This document shows positions 15,862-23,608 of a stretch of 64,000 nucleotides of DNA, piece after piece. The stretch spans positions 2,604,001 to 2,668,000 of the forward strand of contig NZ_CP036402.1 of assembly GCF_004322855.1 (NCBI RefSeq). The letters are read 5' to 3'. Made by a program: the position numbers and the translations under genes. The notes beneath the pieces were generated by a model that made no database searches, was not told the origin of the DNA, and saw only the letters and a program-made list of their open reading frames with translations. Source of the DNA: Egibacter rhizosphaerae (GTDB lineage: Bacteria; Actinomycetota; Nitriliruptoria; Euzebyales; Egibacteraceae). Position 1 is the stretch's first letter; each line of letters opens with the position of its first letter.

Positions 15862-16289
15862 GCCGAGTACGATGTGCCCCCTCGGGGTACCGCGACGAAT
15901 CTGGCGGTCTCCAGCGCCGGGCCGAACCGTCGGCGCAGCGCATCAGCCAATCGCTCGACGTCACGTTCCGCGTCCGCGTAGGTCAAGTGGAGCAGGCGAG
16001 TGAGCCGGTCGTCGAGTGCGTTGGCGAGCGTGGCGAAGCGTGCGGCGCAGGCGTCGTCGATGTCGCCGAGCAGCCCGATGGCGGGGTTGGTGCCTCCCCG
16101 CAGGACGATGGTCGCTGTCTGGTGCGCGTCCCACGATGGATGGGAAGCGATGCTCCGCACCGCCCCGAGCAGGAATCTGTCGCGGGCGAGGCCTGCCGTG
16201 ACAGATTGTGATCCATCGGCCGGTGAGGCCCCGGCGACGAGTTGGTGAACCAGCGCCGCCGGGCGGGGCGAGGGTAGTCGGGTGATCAG
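15082..16289 (-). pseudogene. Frameshifted PRTase-PqqD fusion gene (two reading frames)
   Basis: From 16289 down to about 15880 a first frame encodes about 135 residues ending FVAVPRGG. The coding character then moves to a second frame that continues HIVLGMLAQAFDL and runs to 15082. The break lies at a run of five C on the plus strand (15877-15881). One extra base there would give VAVPRGGHIVLGML, a normal PRTase sequence, and one protein of about 402 residues. The first frame would run to a stop at 15750 with no matching sequence. No ATG/GTG start is clear at the 5' end, and a CTG overlaps the A1 stop codon as CTGA. This is either a sequencing error, a real mutation or a programmed slip; I cannot tell which. 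Confidence 0.65.
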
Positions 16290-16450
16290 CCCTGGCCGGG
16301 TGGGCACTGCCCCGTGCTGCCGTGGAAGTCGTTGTCGCCCGCCGAGCACATGAAGTCGTCCGAGCTGCTCGTGTTGCCCATGCCGGCTGTTACGTCGACG
16401 ACCGTTCCCCATTCGGTGATTGTCGGAGCAGCGTACGCCTGGTTGCTCAT
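16286..16450 (-). CDS. Lasso peptide precursor A1
   Basis: A 54-residue peptide with the lasso leader pattern Y6-x2-P9-x-I11-x3-G15-x5-T21. The Thr is at position -2 before the predicted cleavage site, and the core starts with Gly23. The core has 32 residues: GMGNTSSSD at the start would allow a nine-residue ring between Gly1 and Asp9. Cys13 and Cys27 in the tail could form a disulfide. The core ends CPPGQG. The ATG at 16450 has GAGGCGGGA before it, and longer in-frame extension is non-conserved. The gene lies divergent from cyclase C1 and directly upstream of the PRTase-PqqD gene. The lasso product itself is predicted, not shown. Confidence 0.85.
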   Translation of the reverse strand: MSNQAYAAPTITEWGTVVDVTAGMGNTSSSDDFMCSAGDNDFHGSTGQCPPGQG

Positions 16451-16495
16451 GTCCCGCCTCTCGAGTGGCCCGACTGCCGGAATCGTGATTGACGC

Positions 16496-16524
16496 AGTGT
16501 AGTCTGCGCTCGCCATCTGAACAA
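16496..16524 (-). promoter_or_regulatory. Putative promoter of lasso precursor A1 operon
   Basis: Read on the minus strand, TTGTTC (16524-16519) and TACACT (16501-16496) are 17 bases apart. This leaves a 5' leader of about 40 bases to the ATG at 16450. It lies between the divergent precursor and cyclase genes. Confidence 0.55.
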
Positions 16525-16628
16525 GCGTACTGTGGCCCGAGTCTGCTAGGACTGAGGCAATAGTGAGGTGGCCGTGGGATTGCCGTCCGCGAGGAGAGGT
16601 TGCTACAGCGAGTCAGGTCCGTCGTGTC

Positions 16629-17789
16629 ATGAGAGCCCATGACCAACTCGTGCGGATGACGCCTCAGGAGATCGCCACCGGCTGGCCCACGGGACGTGAA
16701 CCCGTGTCGGTGCCGGATCCCCGCCTCGCTCACCGTCCTCCCCGCGAGGTGCTCGAGGCGCTCATTCTGCCGGCGCTCACCGAGCAGCCGTGCCTGGTGG
16801 GATTCTCGGGCGGTCGGGACTCCTCCGCGGTGCTCGCGGTTGCGACGGATCTCGCCCGAAGTCGCGGCCTACCCGACCCCGTCCCCATGACCCGCCGCTA
16901 TCCCGGTGACGCGCTGGCCGACGAGGACGCCTGGCAGGAGCTCGTCATCCGGCATCTCGGTCTCACCGAGTGGGAGCGGATCGACGTCATCGACGAGCTC
17001 GATCTACTCGGCGAGCGTGCGATCGCTGCGCTGCGTCGCTACGGGCAGCTGTGGCCACCGATGCACTACGTCAACCTCTGGATGCTCGATCACGCGCGCG
17101 GTGGGGCCTACCTGACCGGGCAGGGCGGTGATGAAGTCCTCGGGAGCCATCGGCTCGCGCCGATCCGAGCCGTCGCCGGACAGGGCCTGCGGGTGAACCG
17201 CCGGACACTGCGCCGTGCGGCGGGCGCCGCCGCACCGAACCGAGTGCGGGGCTGGTGGGCCCGCCGTAGGCCGGATCCCTCGGTGGCGCCGCCGTGGCTC
17301 CGCGCCGAACTCGCGACCGCGCACCATGCTGCGGTGCTCGCCGACCACGCCAAGGAGCCGCTGCGCGCCGACCGGTCGATCCGCTGGCAGCTGGGCTTCC
17401 GCGCCGTGGGGATGGCGTTCCGCAACCTCGACCTTCTCGCCGCCGAGCGGGACGTGCGGGTCCGGCACCCGCTACTCGATCCCTCGTTTGCTGCGGCGAT
17501 GGGCCGTACGTGGGGCTGGCGCGGCCCGCGCGACCGGACAGAGGCCCTGCGGTGGCTGGTCGGCGATCTCCTGCCGGAGGCCGTGTGCGCGCGCCTCAGC
17601 AAGGCGGCGTTCAACACCGCATTGTTCGGTCCGGCCAGCCGAGCGTTCGTCGAGCAGTGGGACGGCAGCGGCGTCGACACCACCCTCGTCGACCCGGAGG
17701 AGCTGAGGCAGACATGGACGAGCGATTTCCCGCACGGGGGAAGCTTCGCGCTGCTGCAGCAAGCTTGGTTGCACCAGGACGGGCGGTGA
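16629..17789 (+). CDS. Lasso cyclase C1 (asparagine-synthetase-like, single domain)
   Basis: Lasso cyclases activate an Asp or Glu side chain with ATP and join it to the N-terminal Gly of the core. The 386-residue protein has the ATP-pyrophosphatase loop VGFSGGRDSSAVLAVA (SGGRDSS about 59-65), the LTGQGGDEVLGSHR block typical of the synthetase domain, and RVRHPLLDPSFAAAMG. The N-terminal glutaminase-like domain present in asparagine synthetase B and most lasso C proteins is absent. The ATG at 16629 is chosen because it aligns with C2 (both read MTPxEIA soon after). An in-frame GTG at 16563 would add 22 unlike residues. It is transcribed away from precursor A1 and towards the APH-like gene. 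Confidence 0.82.
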   Translation: MRAHDQLVRMTPQEIATGWPTGREPVSVPDPRLAHRPPREVLEALILPALTEQPCLVGFSGGRDSSAVLAVATDLARSRGLPDPVPMTRRYPGDALADEDAWQELVIRHLGLTEWERIDVIDELDLLGERAIAALRRYGQLWPPMHYVNLWMLDHARGGAYLTGQGGDEVLGSHRLAPIRAVAGQGLRVNRRTLRRAAGAAAPNRVRGWWARRRPDPSVAPPWLRAELATAHHAAVLADHAKEPLRADRSIRWQLGFRAVGMAFRNLDLLAAERDVRVRHPLLDPSFAAAMGRTWGWRGPRDRTEALRWLVGDLLPEAVCARLSKAAFNTALFGPASRAFVEQWDGSGVDTTLVDPEELRQTWTSDFPHGGSFALLQQAWLHQDGR

Positions 17790-17817
17790 CCTGACGGCGG
17801 AATCGGAAGGTTACGGT

Positions 17818-17895
17818 GTGGACATCGGCGGATGCTCGGTGCCCAACCTTGCGGATGAGGCCGGTGCGGACGGCTCGGTCGGGGGATGGCGATGA
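17818..17895 (+). CDS. Possible 25-residue peptide overlapping the APH-like kinase start
   Basis: GGAAGG lies 7 bases before a GTG, which opens a 25-codon frame beginning MDIGGCSVPNLADEAG. Its TGA overlaps the internal ATG of the next gene as ATGA (17892-17895). The arrangement is that of a translational-coupling leader or a very small protein. The peptide has one Cys and no lasso leader pattern. Existence rests only on ribosome site and overlap. Confidence 0.3.
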   Translation: MDIGGCSVPNLADEAGADGSVGGWR

Positions 17896-18695
17896 AGCGT
17901 GCGGGTCCGCTATGGGCGCATCGTGAGCCGCACGCGGCCTTCCTGGCCGCCGAGCGGATCGCCGTCATCCAGATGCCGCGCAACGAGGTCGGTCGCGAGC
18001 GAATTCGCCGGAAAGTCCACGGCGCTCGTGCTGCCGCCCGCGATCCGGTGTGGGCCGACTTGGTGGTAGTCAATCATCGCGCCCCCGGCGGGGCCACTTG
18101 GGCGCCGTGGGTCGCTCCCGTGCCCGGTGACGCCGTGGCTGCGGGGGCGGCACGCCTCCTGGACCGCCTGTGGGAAAGCGCGTCCAGTGCCCCGCGGGTG
18201 TCGGCGCACGAGGTGGTGGACCTCTCGAGGGTCCGGGGCCCCACGGTGCGCCTGCCGCTTGCCGAGGCTAGCTGGCAGCAGTACGAGCGCGCCCTGCGGC
18301 GCGTCGCGGTGCCGCGCACCTCGGCCCACGGCGATCTGCGTCAGGAAAACCTCGCGCAGCGGCGGGACGGGTCGTTCGCCATCATCGACTGGGAGTCGTA
18401 CGAGCCCGTATCCTCACTTGCGTTCGATCTCCTGCACTTCCACCTGGAGTCGCAGCGGCGGTTGGGTGCACCGCACTGGGGCGTGCTCGTCGAGCATGGG
18501 TTGCGGCTGCCCCCAGTAACCCTCTTGGCGCAGAGACTCGGTGTCTGCCCGCCCGACCTCTTGGCGGCGTACTCCGTGAATCGGGCGGCACGGACGATGC
18601 GGCTGTTCTCGGGCCCGGAGGCTGCGGTTCCGGAGGCGCGGCGTCAGCGCACGACGGAGATCCTCGAGTCGCTCACCGCCGTGCTGGCCGTGTGA
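17886..18695 (+). CDS. Aminoglycoside phosphotransferase-like kinase in the lasso locus
   Basis: The 269-residue protein has the APH/choline-kinase catalytic core in its C-terminal half: TSAHGDLRQENLAQ (HGD near residue 147, Asn as Mg ligand), then FAIIDWESYEPVSSLAFDLL. The N-terminal nucleotide-binding lobe is short and hard to recognise. The substrate could be a peptide, sugar or small molecule. Its position directly after cyclase C1 (about 96 bases) argues for tailoring or self-protection within the lasso locus rather than antibiotic resistance. ATG 17886 or 17892 are both possible starts. Confidence 0.72.
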   Translation: MAMKRAGPLWAHREPHAAFLAAERIAVIQMPRNEVGRERIRRKVHGARAAARDPVWADLVVVNHRAPGGATWAPWVAPVPGDAVAAGAARLLDRLWESASSAPRVSAHEVVDLSRVRGPTVRLPLAEASWQQYERALRRVAVPRTSAHGDLRQENLAQRRDGSFAIIDWESYEPVSSLAFDLLHFHLESQRRLGAPHWGVLVEHGLRLPPVTLLAQRLGVCPPDLLAAYSVNRAARTMRLFSGPEAAVPEARRQRTTEILESLTAVLAV

Positions 18696-18766
18696 GCCCA
18701 CCGGGCGCACGCGAACGGGATGGCTACGCAGGGGCAACCGCAACCAACATGGCTAAGGGACGCCCA

Positions 18767-20533
18767 TCACCTTGCGGGTGTTACCCCGGCAGGGTCGGTG
18801 GCGTCGGGCGGCGGTGCTTGTGGGTCCAGCGGTGCGATGCGGTGCACGTGATCGGCGACCTGGGTGAGCGCCGGCTGGTGGCTGATGGCCAGGATGGTAA
18901 CCGAACCCCGCAGACCCCGGACGGTGCGCAGAACCGCCTGCTCGGTTTCGGGGTCGAGCGCCGTGGTCGCCTCGTCCAGCACGAGTAGCTGCGGCCGACG
19001 GACCAGCGCGCGGGCAATCGACACGCGTTGGCGCTGGCCCCCGGATAGTCGCGTGCCGTGCTCGCCGATCACGGTGTCGAGCTGCTCGGGCAAGGTGGCG
19101 ACGAAGTCCCCGGCGCCCGCGGCCTCCAGCGCCTCCCAGACGTCCTCGTCCGTGAGCTCGTCGTCGTACATCGCGACGTTCGCGCGGACGCTGTCGTGGA
19201 AGAGCACGACCTCCTGGGGTACGTACCCGATGCGTTCGCGCCAGGCATGCAGATCGGCCTGCTCGAGCGGCAGGTCGTCCACGTAGACCTCGCCGGCGTC
19301 GGGTCGGTACAGGCCGGTGACGAGGTCGACGATCGTCGTCTTACCGGCGCCCGAAGGACCGAGCAGAGCCGTGAGCTCACCCGCGGGGATTCGCAGGTTG
19401 TAGGCCCCCAAGACCCGGGTCTGGCCATAGGCGAAGTCCACCTCGCGAAGCTCGACGGCCTCGCGCAGTTCGGGCGCGCGGCCGTGACGCTTCGGCGCCT
19501 CCGCCTCCGCCTCGGCGGCGTCGATCGACTCCTCGATGGACCAGAGCGCGCTCTCGATCGACGCCAGCGATTGCCAGTGCTTCTGAAGGCCGCCGATCTT
19601 GCGCACGGTGCGCTGGAAGATCAGGGCGAGGAAGAGCAGCTCGGTGAACGGCAGGCCGAGGACCGACAGGAAGACGTAGGCGATGATCGCGAGAAAGAAC
19701 GCGATCAACGGCTCTTGCGCCACGCCCATGGCGGACGTCGCGACGACCTGGCGGCGTTGCGCGTGGTTGAGTTCCTCGGTCTCTCGCTGGAGCGCTGGTT
19801 GCAGGCTGTCCTCGCGACCCATGGCCTTCAGCGGCTTGATGGCATAGAGACCGTCGGTCAGCCGCGCGATGAGGCTGCGCAGCAGTGCGGTTTGCTCCCG
19901 GCCGGCCTGTCGAGCGATCGAGACGAGCCGTCGCAGGCTGACCACCATCAAGGACCCGAGAAGGATCGACAACAGGGCGATCTGCCAGGAGACCGCGAAA
20001 GCGATGCCCACATAGATCACGAGCGTGAAGCCGCCCGCCAGGAGGTCGGTAGTCCGAGGGAACAGCGAGGAAGCCCGCATGGCTTCGCTCGCGACCGCGT
20101 TCGACAGCCGCCCGGTGGGTTGCTGGACGTAGAAGCCCCAGCGGGCGCGCATCATCGCGTTGATGAGCCGCATCCGCAGGTCCCGGGCCGCGAGGGCTGA
20201 CGCGGCCCCGGCGTGCCACTGGGAAGCCAGGCGCAGGCCCGCCTTCGCCGTCAGCGCGAGGACCATGAACGCCAGTAGCAGCCCGAGCGTCGGAGACAGC
20301 CCGACGACGTCCAGCGCGCCCTCCACGAAGGCGGCGAGTTCGGGGGACGGCTGGGTCTCCGCCTCCGCGGCCAGCCCCAGCAGCGGGAGCAGTACGACCA
20401 GGCCGATCCCCTCGGCCAGACCGGACGCCAGGGCGAGCGCGACGAGGATCACGGAGCGACGGGGATACTGCTTCAATATCCCGACGATGGCGCTGACCGT
20501 GGTTCGGTCGGTGCGCGTGTCCAGGTCGCTCAT
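18767..20533 (-). CDS. Lasso peptide ABC exporter D (fused TMD-NBD)
   Basis: The 588-residue half-transporter has about six membrane helices in residues 20-310 (for example SVILVALALASGLAEGIGLV and LIAFFLAIIAYVFLSVLG). A nucleotide-binding domain follows with Walker A LLGPSGAGKTT (about 389), signature LSGGQRQRVSIARAL (about 494), Walker B LLVLDEATTALD (about 514) and switch His in ISHQPAL. In lasso clusters the D protein exports the mature peptide and gives self-immunity. The ATG at 20533 overlaps the B2 stop as ATGA; an upstream in-frame ATG would run through the B2 gene. It is the only exporter in the locus, so it probably serves both peptides. Confidence 0.88.
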   Translation of the reverse strand: MSDLDTRTDRTTVSAIVGILKQYPRRSVILVALALASGLAEGIGLVVLLPLLGLAAEAETQPSPELAAFVEGALDVVGLSPTLGLLLAFMVLALTAKAGLRLASQWHAGAASALAARDLRMRLINAMMRARWGFYVQQPTGRLSNAVASEAMRASSLFPRTTDLLAGGFTLVIYVGIAFAVSWQIALLSILLGSLMVVSLRRLVSIARQAGREQTALLRSLIARLTDGLYAIKPLKAMGREDSLQPALQRETEELNHAQRRQVVATSAMGVAQEPLIAFFLAIIAYVFLSVLGLPFTELLFLALIFQRTVRKIGGLQKHWQSLASIESALWSIEESIDAAEAEAEAPKRHGRAPELREAVELREVDFAYGQTRVLGAYNLRIPAGELTALLGPSGAGKTTIVDLVTGLYRPDAGEVYVDDLPLEQADLHAWRERIGYVPQEVVLFHDSVRANVAMYDDELTDEDVWEALEAAGAGDFVATLPEQLDTVIGEHGTRLSGGQRQRVSIARALVRRPQLLVLDEATTALDPETEQAVLRTVRGLRGSVTILAISHQPALTQVADHVHRIAPLDPQAPPPDATDPAGVTPAR

Positions 20534-21129
20534 TGGTCGGAGATCCTTATGCCGGCCGGGATGTCGTGCGCCTGCTGCGATCCCCGATGAGGTGATGGCG
20601 TCTGGGTTACGCCGGCGGTGGATGGCGTGCCGAAGGCGTGGAACTCCTCTGACAGGCGGAGGGGTCGACCGTCGACCTCGACCCAGGCGTGCGCGGCGAG
20701 CTCGTCTCCGACTCGGCGGATGCCGAGGCGTGTCGTGGCGTTCCAGCGGTGGAGGAGTCGGCAGGCGACGAAGGACTCCCGGAGACATGGCCCTCGACCG
20801 AAGGGCCACAGCCGGGCGACACGAACGACGGCTTGGTGGCGGCGCTCTGCCCGAGGTGGGAGTGGGGGTGGGTCGCGGTCGGTCGCCACGGCCCCGGACG
20901 CCCCCTGTAGGTCGAGGGGCACGCCGAGCAGCCGGGCGGCGCGGCGCAATGGCAGCACGCGGACGACGACTTCTGCCAGGGAGAACTCGGCCAGTGCTCG
21001 GAGCGTCAGCAAGTTCTCGCGCAGCGAGCGTCGCGCGGTCCGCCGCAGCATGCGAAGGACGCGTCGGCGAGCACGCCGGCTCACCCGGGGAAGCAGCCGC
21101 GCCGAGCGGCCCCCGTGGTTTGAGCCCAT
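20530..21129 (-). CDS. Lasso peptide B2 leader peptidase (transglutaminase-like)
   Basis: The 199-residue protein matches lasso B2 proteins, Cys proteases of the transglutaminase fold that remove the leader. An N-terminal helix pattern ALAEFSLAEVVVRVLPLRRA is typical. The catalytic Cys lies in GPCLRESFVACRLL, His in ELAAHAWVEV and Asp in VDGRPL. The ATG at 21129 is preferred because GGGAGG precedes it by 6 bases; an upstream ATG at 21174 lacks one. It is 76 bases after the HprK-like gene and overlaps the ABC exporter. It is the only B2 in the window, so it would need to process both A1 and A2. Confidence 0.85.
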   Translation of the reverse strand: MGSNHGGRSARLLPRVSRRARRRVLRMLRRTARRSLRENLLTLRALAEFSLAEVVVRVLPLRRAARLLGVPLDLQGASGAVATDRDPPPLPPRAERRHQAVVRVARLWPFGRGPCLRESFVACRLLHRWNATTRLGIRRVGDELAAHAWVEVDGRPLRLSEEFHAFGTPSTAGVTQTPSPHRGSQQAHDIPAGIRISDQ

Positions 21130-21205
21130 CCCTCGCCTCCCGTCGTTCCTGCGGTCCATCCTTCTTGGCGTCATCCGAATCTCGCCGATGCGCTCACGAC
21201 GAGGC

Positions 21206-22177
21206 TTACGCGGCCATCAGATCCAACAGTCGTTCCCCGAGGTCGTCCCGGAAGGGTGGGCCCCACGGGACGGTGGCGACCAACACGCGAACCGAACGGG
21301 CGATCACGCCTGCGCCGTCGAACTGCCGTTGGACTACGTGGGGTTCGAGCAGGCCGTTCACACGGGGGAAGTTGATGAGACGGAACATCGCTCCCGCCGT
21401 GGGCATCAACTCGGCCGTGAGTTCCTCCGCGTTCCGGCTCGGGCGCGGGATGACGAGGGTGTCGAGCGGCACCGAGTCCTGCGAGGTCAACGGGGGCACG
21501 ACCGCGTCCCGCCCGTCCGGCATGGTGATGCGGTCGGCGTTCGGCAGGCGGTCGAGCAGGGAAACCGAGCCCTTGCGCAGCCGGATGGCCACGTTGCCCG
21601 CGAGGCACCGAGGACCGTCATCGTTCTCGACGACGAGCACGTCCTCGGCGATGTGCCGCGCACCCGCGGCGCAACTGGCGATGGCGAGCGTCGACTTGCC
21701 CATGCCGGAGTGGCCGACAAACGCGAGCGCCCGCCCGCCCGCCTCAACGGCACTGGCATGCAGGACCAACGCACCGCGTACTGACGCGATGAAAGCCAAG
21801 GTCGTACCCGCGAGCAGGACGTCGACGAGCCCGTCGTCGGCATTGTGGTCCCGTTGGTACTCCACCCGACTGAGATCGGGGGAGACGTGAACATCGCAGT
21901 GGTTGAAGAAGCGCAGCAGGTAGCCGTCCTCGCGGCGGGCTCCCGCGTAGAATCGCCGATGCCCTTCACCAGGGTCGACGACGGGCTCCCCCTCGGGGAA
22001 CCGGTCACCTACGGCGGTTCGGGGCCCGGCGAGGAAGTCGACCTCGGCAGGGTCCTCTGTGGTTCGGGCGGGTAGCCCCGGCAAGGGGTGGTCGCTGCTG
22101 ATGTTCAGACCACACGAGCGGTACGCATAGCTCGTTCGAGCCGCTCGCGACCACTGTTCGTCGCCGACCTGGTGCAC
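21206..22177 (-). CDS. HprK-like kinase 3, candidate lasso peptide kinase
   Basis: The 323-residue protein has the HPr-kinase-related order: RGALVLHASAVEAGG, Walker A FVGHSGMGKSTLA (about 152-162), and RHIAEDVLVVEND as the acidic segment. PadeK and ThcoK, which phosphorylate the C-terminal Ser of paeninodin-type lasso peptides, belong to this family. The gene sits in one minus-strand unit with B2 and the exporter and is divergent from cyclase C2, whose precursor A2 ends in Ser. That context makes A2 the likely substrate. The start is uncertain: GTG 22177 is chosen because earlier in-frame codons would overlap cyclase C2, but no strong ribosome site is visible. Confidence 0.8.
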   Translation of the reverse strand: MHQVGDEQWSRAARTSYAYRSCGLNISSDHPLPGLPARTTEDPAEVDFLAGPRTAVGDRFPEGEPVVDPGEGHRRFYAGARREDGYLLRFFNHCDVHVSPDLSRVEYQRDHNADDGLVDVLLAGTTLAFIASVRGALVLHASAVEAGGRALAFVGHSGMGKSTLAIASCAAGARHIAEDVLVVENDDGPRCLAGNVAIRLRKGSVSLLDRLPNADRITMPDGRDAVVPPLTSQDSVPLDTLVIPRPSRNAEELTAELMPTAGAMFRLINFPRVNGLLEPHVVQRQFDGAGVIARSVRVLVATVPWGPPFRDDLGERLLDLMAA

Positions 22178-22240
22178 AGGGGCTGATCGACTCGATTCCC
22201 GCGCTCGCTCAGTCAAGGTCTCCCCCGTACCCTTGCTCCG

Positions 22241-23425
22241 ATGCAGACCGGAGACGATGTGTTGTATCGGATGACGCCACTCGAGATCGCTCGGGGCTTC
22301 GTGCTCGACGACGACCCGGCTCGGCGTGTCCGTCCCGCCTCCTCGCCCCCGCCCGACCCCAGAACTGTACTCGAAGAGTGTCTTCTCAGGGCGCTCGAGT
22401 ATCAACCCTGCGTAGTGGCGTTCTCCGGCGGGCGCGATTCGTCCGTGCTGCTCGCGCTCGCGGTTCGGGTCGCACGTCGGGAGGGGGTGCCGCTGCCCGT
22501 TCCGGTCACCCGGCGGTTCCCACGGTTCGAGGACACGCGAGAGGACGAGTGGCAGGAACTAGTGATTCAGCATTTGGGGGTTGAAGAGTGGGTCCGAGTC
22601 GATCTCGACGACGACGCCCTCGACCTGATCGGCCCGGTGGCCGGCCCTCGCGTCCGCGAACATGGCGTGCTGTGGCCGCCGCTTCTGCACCAGGACGAAC
22701 CCGCCGTCGCGCACGCGCTCGGGGGGGCCGTGATCGACGGCGAGGGCGGCGACCAGGTCTTCGGCCTCGACATTCACCGAATCGCCCCGCTCGTTCTCGC
22801 CCACCGGTTCCCGCGCTATCGTGCGATGCGCCGACTCCCGGGTGTAGCGGCTGCCCTGGTCCCCGACCCAGGACAGCGCGCCGTGAGCTACCACCGTCTC
22901 CGTACGCTCGAGGCGGAGATGCCGTGGCTCCGGGAGGCAGCAATGGCCGACCTGCGACGCGACCTGGCGCGAGAGCACGGTGCGCTGCCGCTGCGGTGGG
23001 ACCAGAGCATCCGTGGACTGTTGCATCACCGCGCTCGCCGACTGGGCCTGGGCAACCGCACGGAGCTGGCACGGCGTCGAAGGGTCGAGTACATCCATCC
23101 ATTCCTGGAACCTCGGTTCCTCGAATCGCTGGCCCGCGCGGGCGGGCCGACGAGCCTGGGGCCCCGTTCGGAGGCAATGACCTCGTTGTTCTCCGATCTG
23201 CTGCCGCGCGCGGTGCTCCGGCGCCGCACGAAGGCTTCCTTCAACCCCGTCGTGCACGGTCGCTTCAGCCGCGAGTTCGCGGAGCAATGGGATGGCTCGG
23301 GGGTGGATGAACGACTCGTTGATCTGGACCGCCTGCACGAGGAGTGGCGGAGCCCCGCGCCGAACGGTCGGACGCACGCCCTCCTACAAGCGGCATGGCG
23401 GCACAGCCAGTTAGGCTCGGCATGA
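22241..23425 (+). CDS. Lasso cyclase C2 (asparagine-synthetase-like, single domain)
   Basis: The 394-residue paralogue of C1 has the ATP-pyrophosphatase loop VAFSGGRDSSVLLALA (about 61-67), the GEGGDQVFGLDIHR block, and RVEYIHPFLEPRFLES. It lacks the N-terminal amidotransferase-like domain, as C1 does. The ATG at 22241 opens with MQTGDDVLYRMTPLEIARGF, matching C1. Precursor A2 lies 183 bases downstream on the same strand behind its own promoter, and HprK-like kinase 3 diverges from it. It should close the Gly1-Asp ring of A2. Confidence 0.83.
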   Translation: MQTGDDVLYRMTPLEIARGFVLDDDPARRVRPASSPPPDPRTVLEECLLRALEYQPCVVAFSGGRDSSVLLALAVRVARREGVPLPVPVTRRFPRFEDTREDEWQELVIQHLGVEEWVRVDLDDDALDLIGPVAGPRVREHGVLWPPLLHQDEPAVAHALGGAVIDGEGGDQVFGLDIHRIAPLVLAHRFPRYRAMRRLPGVAAALVPDPGQRAVSYHRLRTLEAEMPWLREAAMADLRRDLAREHGALPLRWDQSIRGLLHHRARRLGLGNRTELARRRRVEYIHPFLEPRFLESLARAGGPTSLGPRSEAMTSLFSDLLPRAVLRRRTKASFNPVVHGRFSREFAEQWDGSGVDERLVDLDRLHEEWRSPAPNGRTHALLQAAWRHSQLGSA

Positions 23426-23480
23426 GGTGGGAAGGTCGTCCTGTTGCATCCACGACCCCGCTCTGCTGCTTCGACAACGT

Positions 23481-23496
23481 GATCCTTGACAGGATC
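23481..23496 (+). promoter_or_regulatory. Inverted repeat over the -35 box of the A2 promoter
   Basis: GATCCT-TGAC-AGGATC is a perfect 6-bp inverted repeat with a 4-base spacer, and it covers the -35 hexamer TTGACA of the A2 promoter. This is a natural place for a repressor site. Confidence 0.4.
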
Positions 23497-23514
23497 TGAC
23501 CGGCAGCCTAGGTT
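23486..23514 (+). promoter_or_regulatory. Promoter of lasso precursor A2
   Basis: A consensus -35 TTGACA (23486-23491) and TAGGTT (23509-23514) are separated by 17 bases, placing the transcript start near 23521 and leaving a leader of about 88 bases before the GTG at 23609. It is one of the two best promoter matches in the window. Confidence 0.65.
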
Positions 23515-23608
23515 ACGTCCTGTAGCGAGCTCGTCCGGCAAGGATGCTCGTGACGAACGAGTAGGCGGGACGTGTACATGTGCGCGTTCCACGAGCATCG
23601 AGGTAGCT

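Noticed and set aside
17886-18695. APH-like gene as an aminoglycoside resistance determinant
   Set aside because: Only the general kinase core is present, the N-terminal lobe is short and the gene is embedded in a RiPP locus.
16629-23425. C1 and C2 as housekeeping asparagine synthetases
   Set aside because: Both lack the glutaminase domain with its N-terminal Cys and each lies next to a lasso precursor gene.
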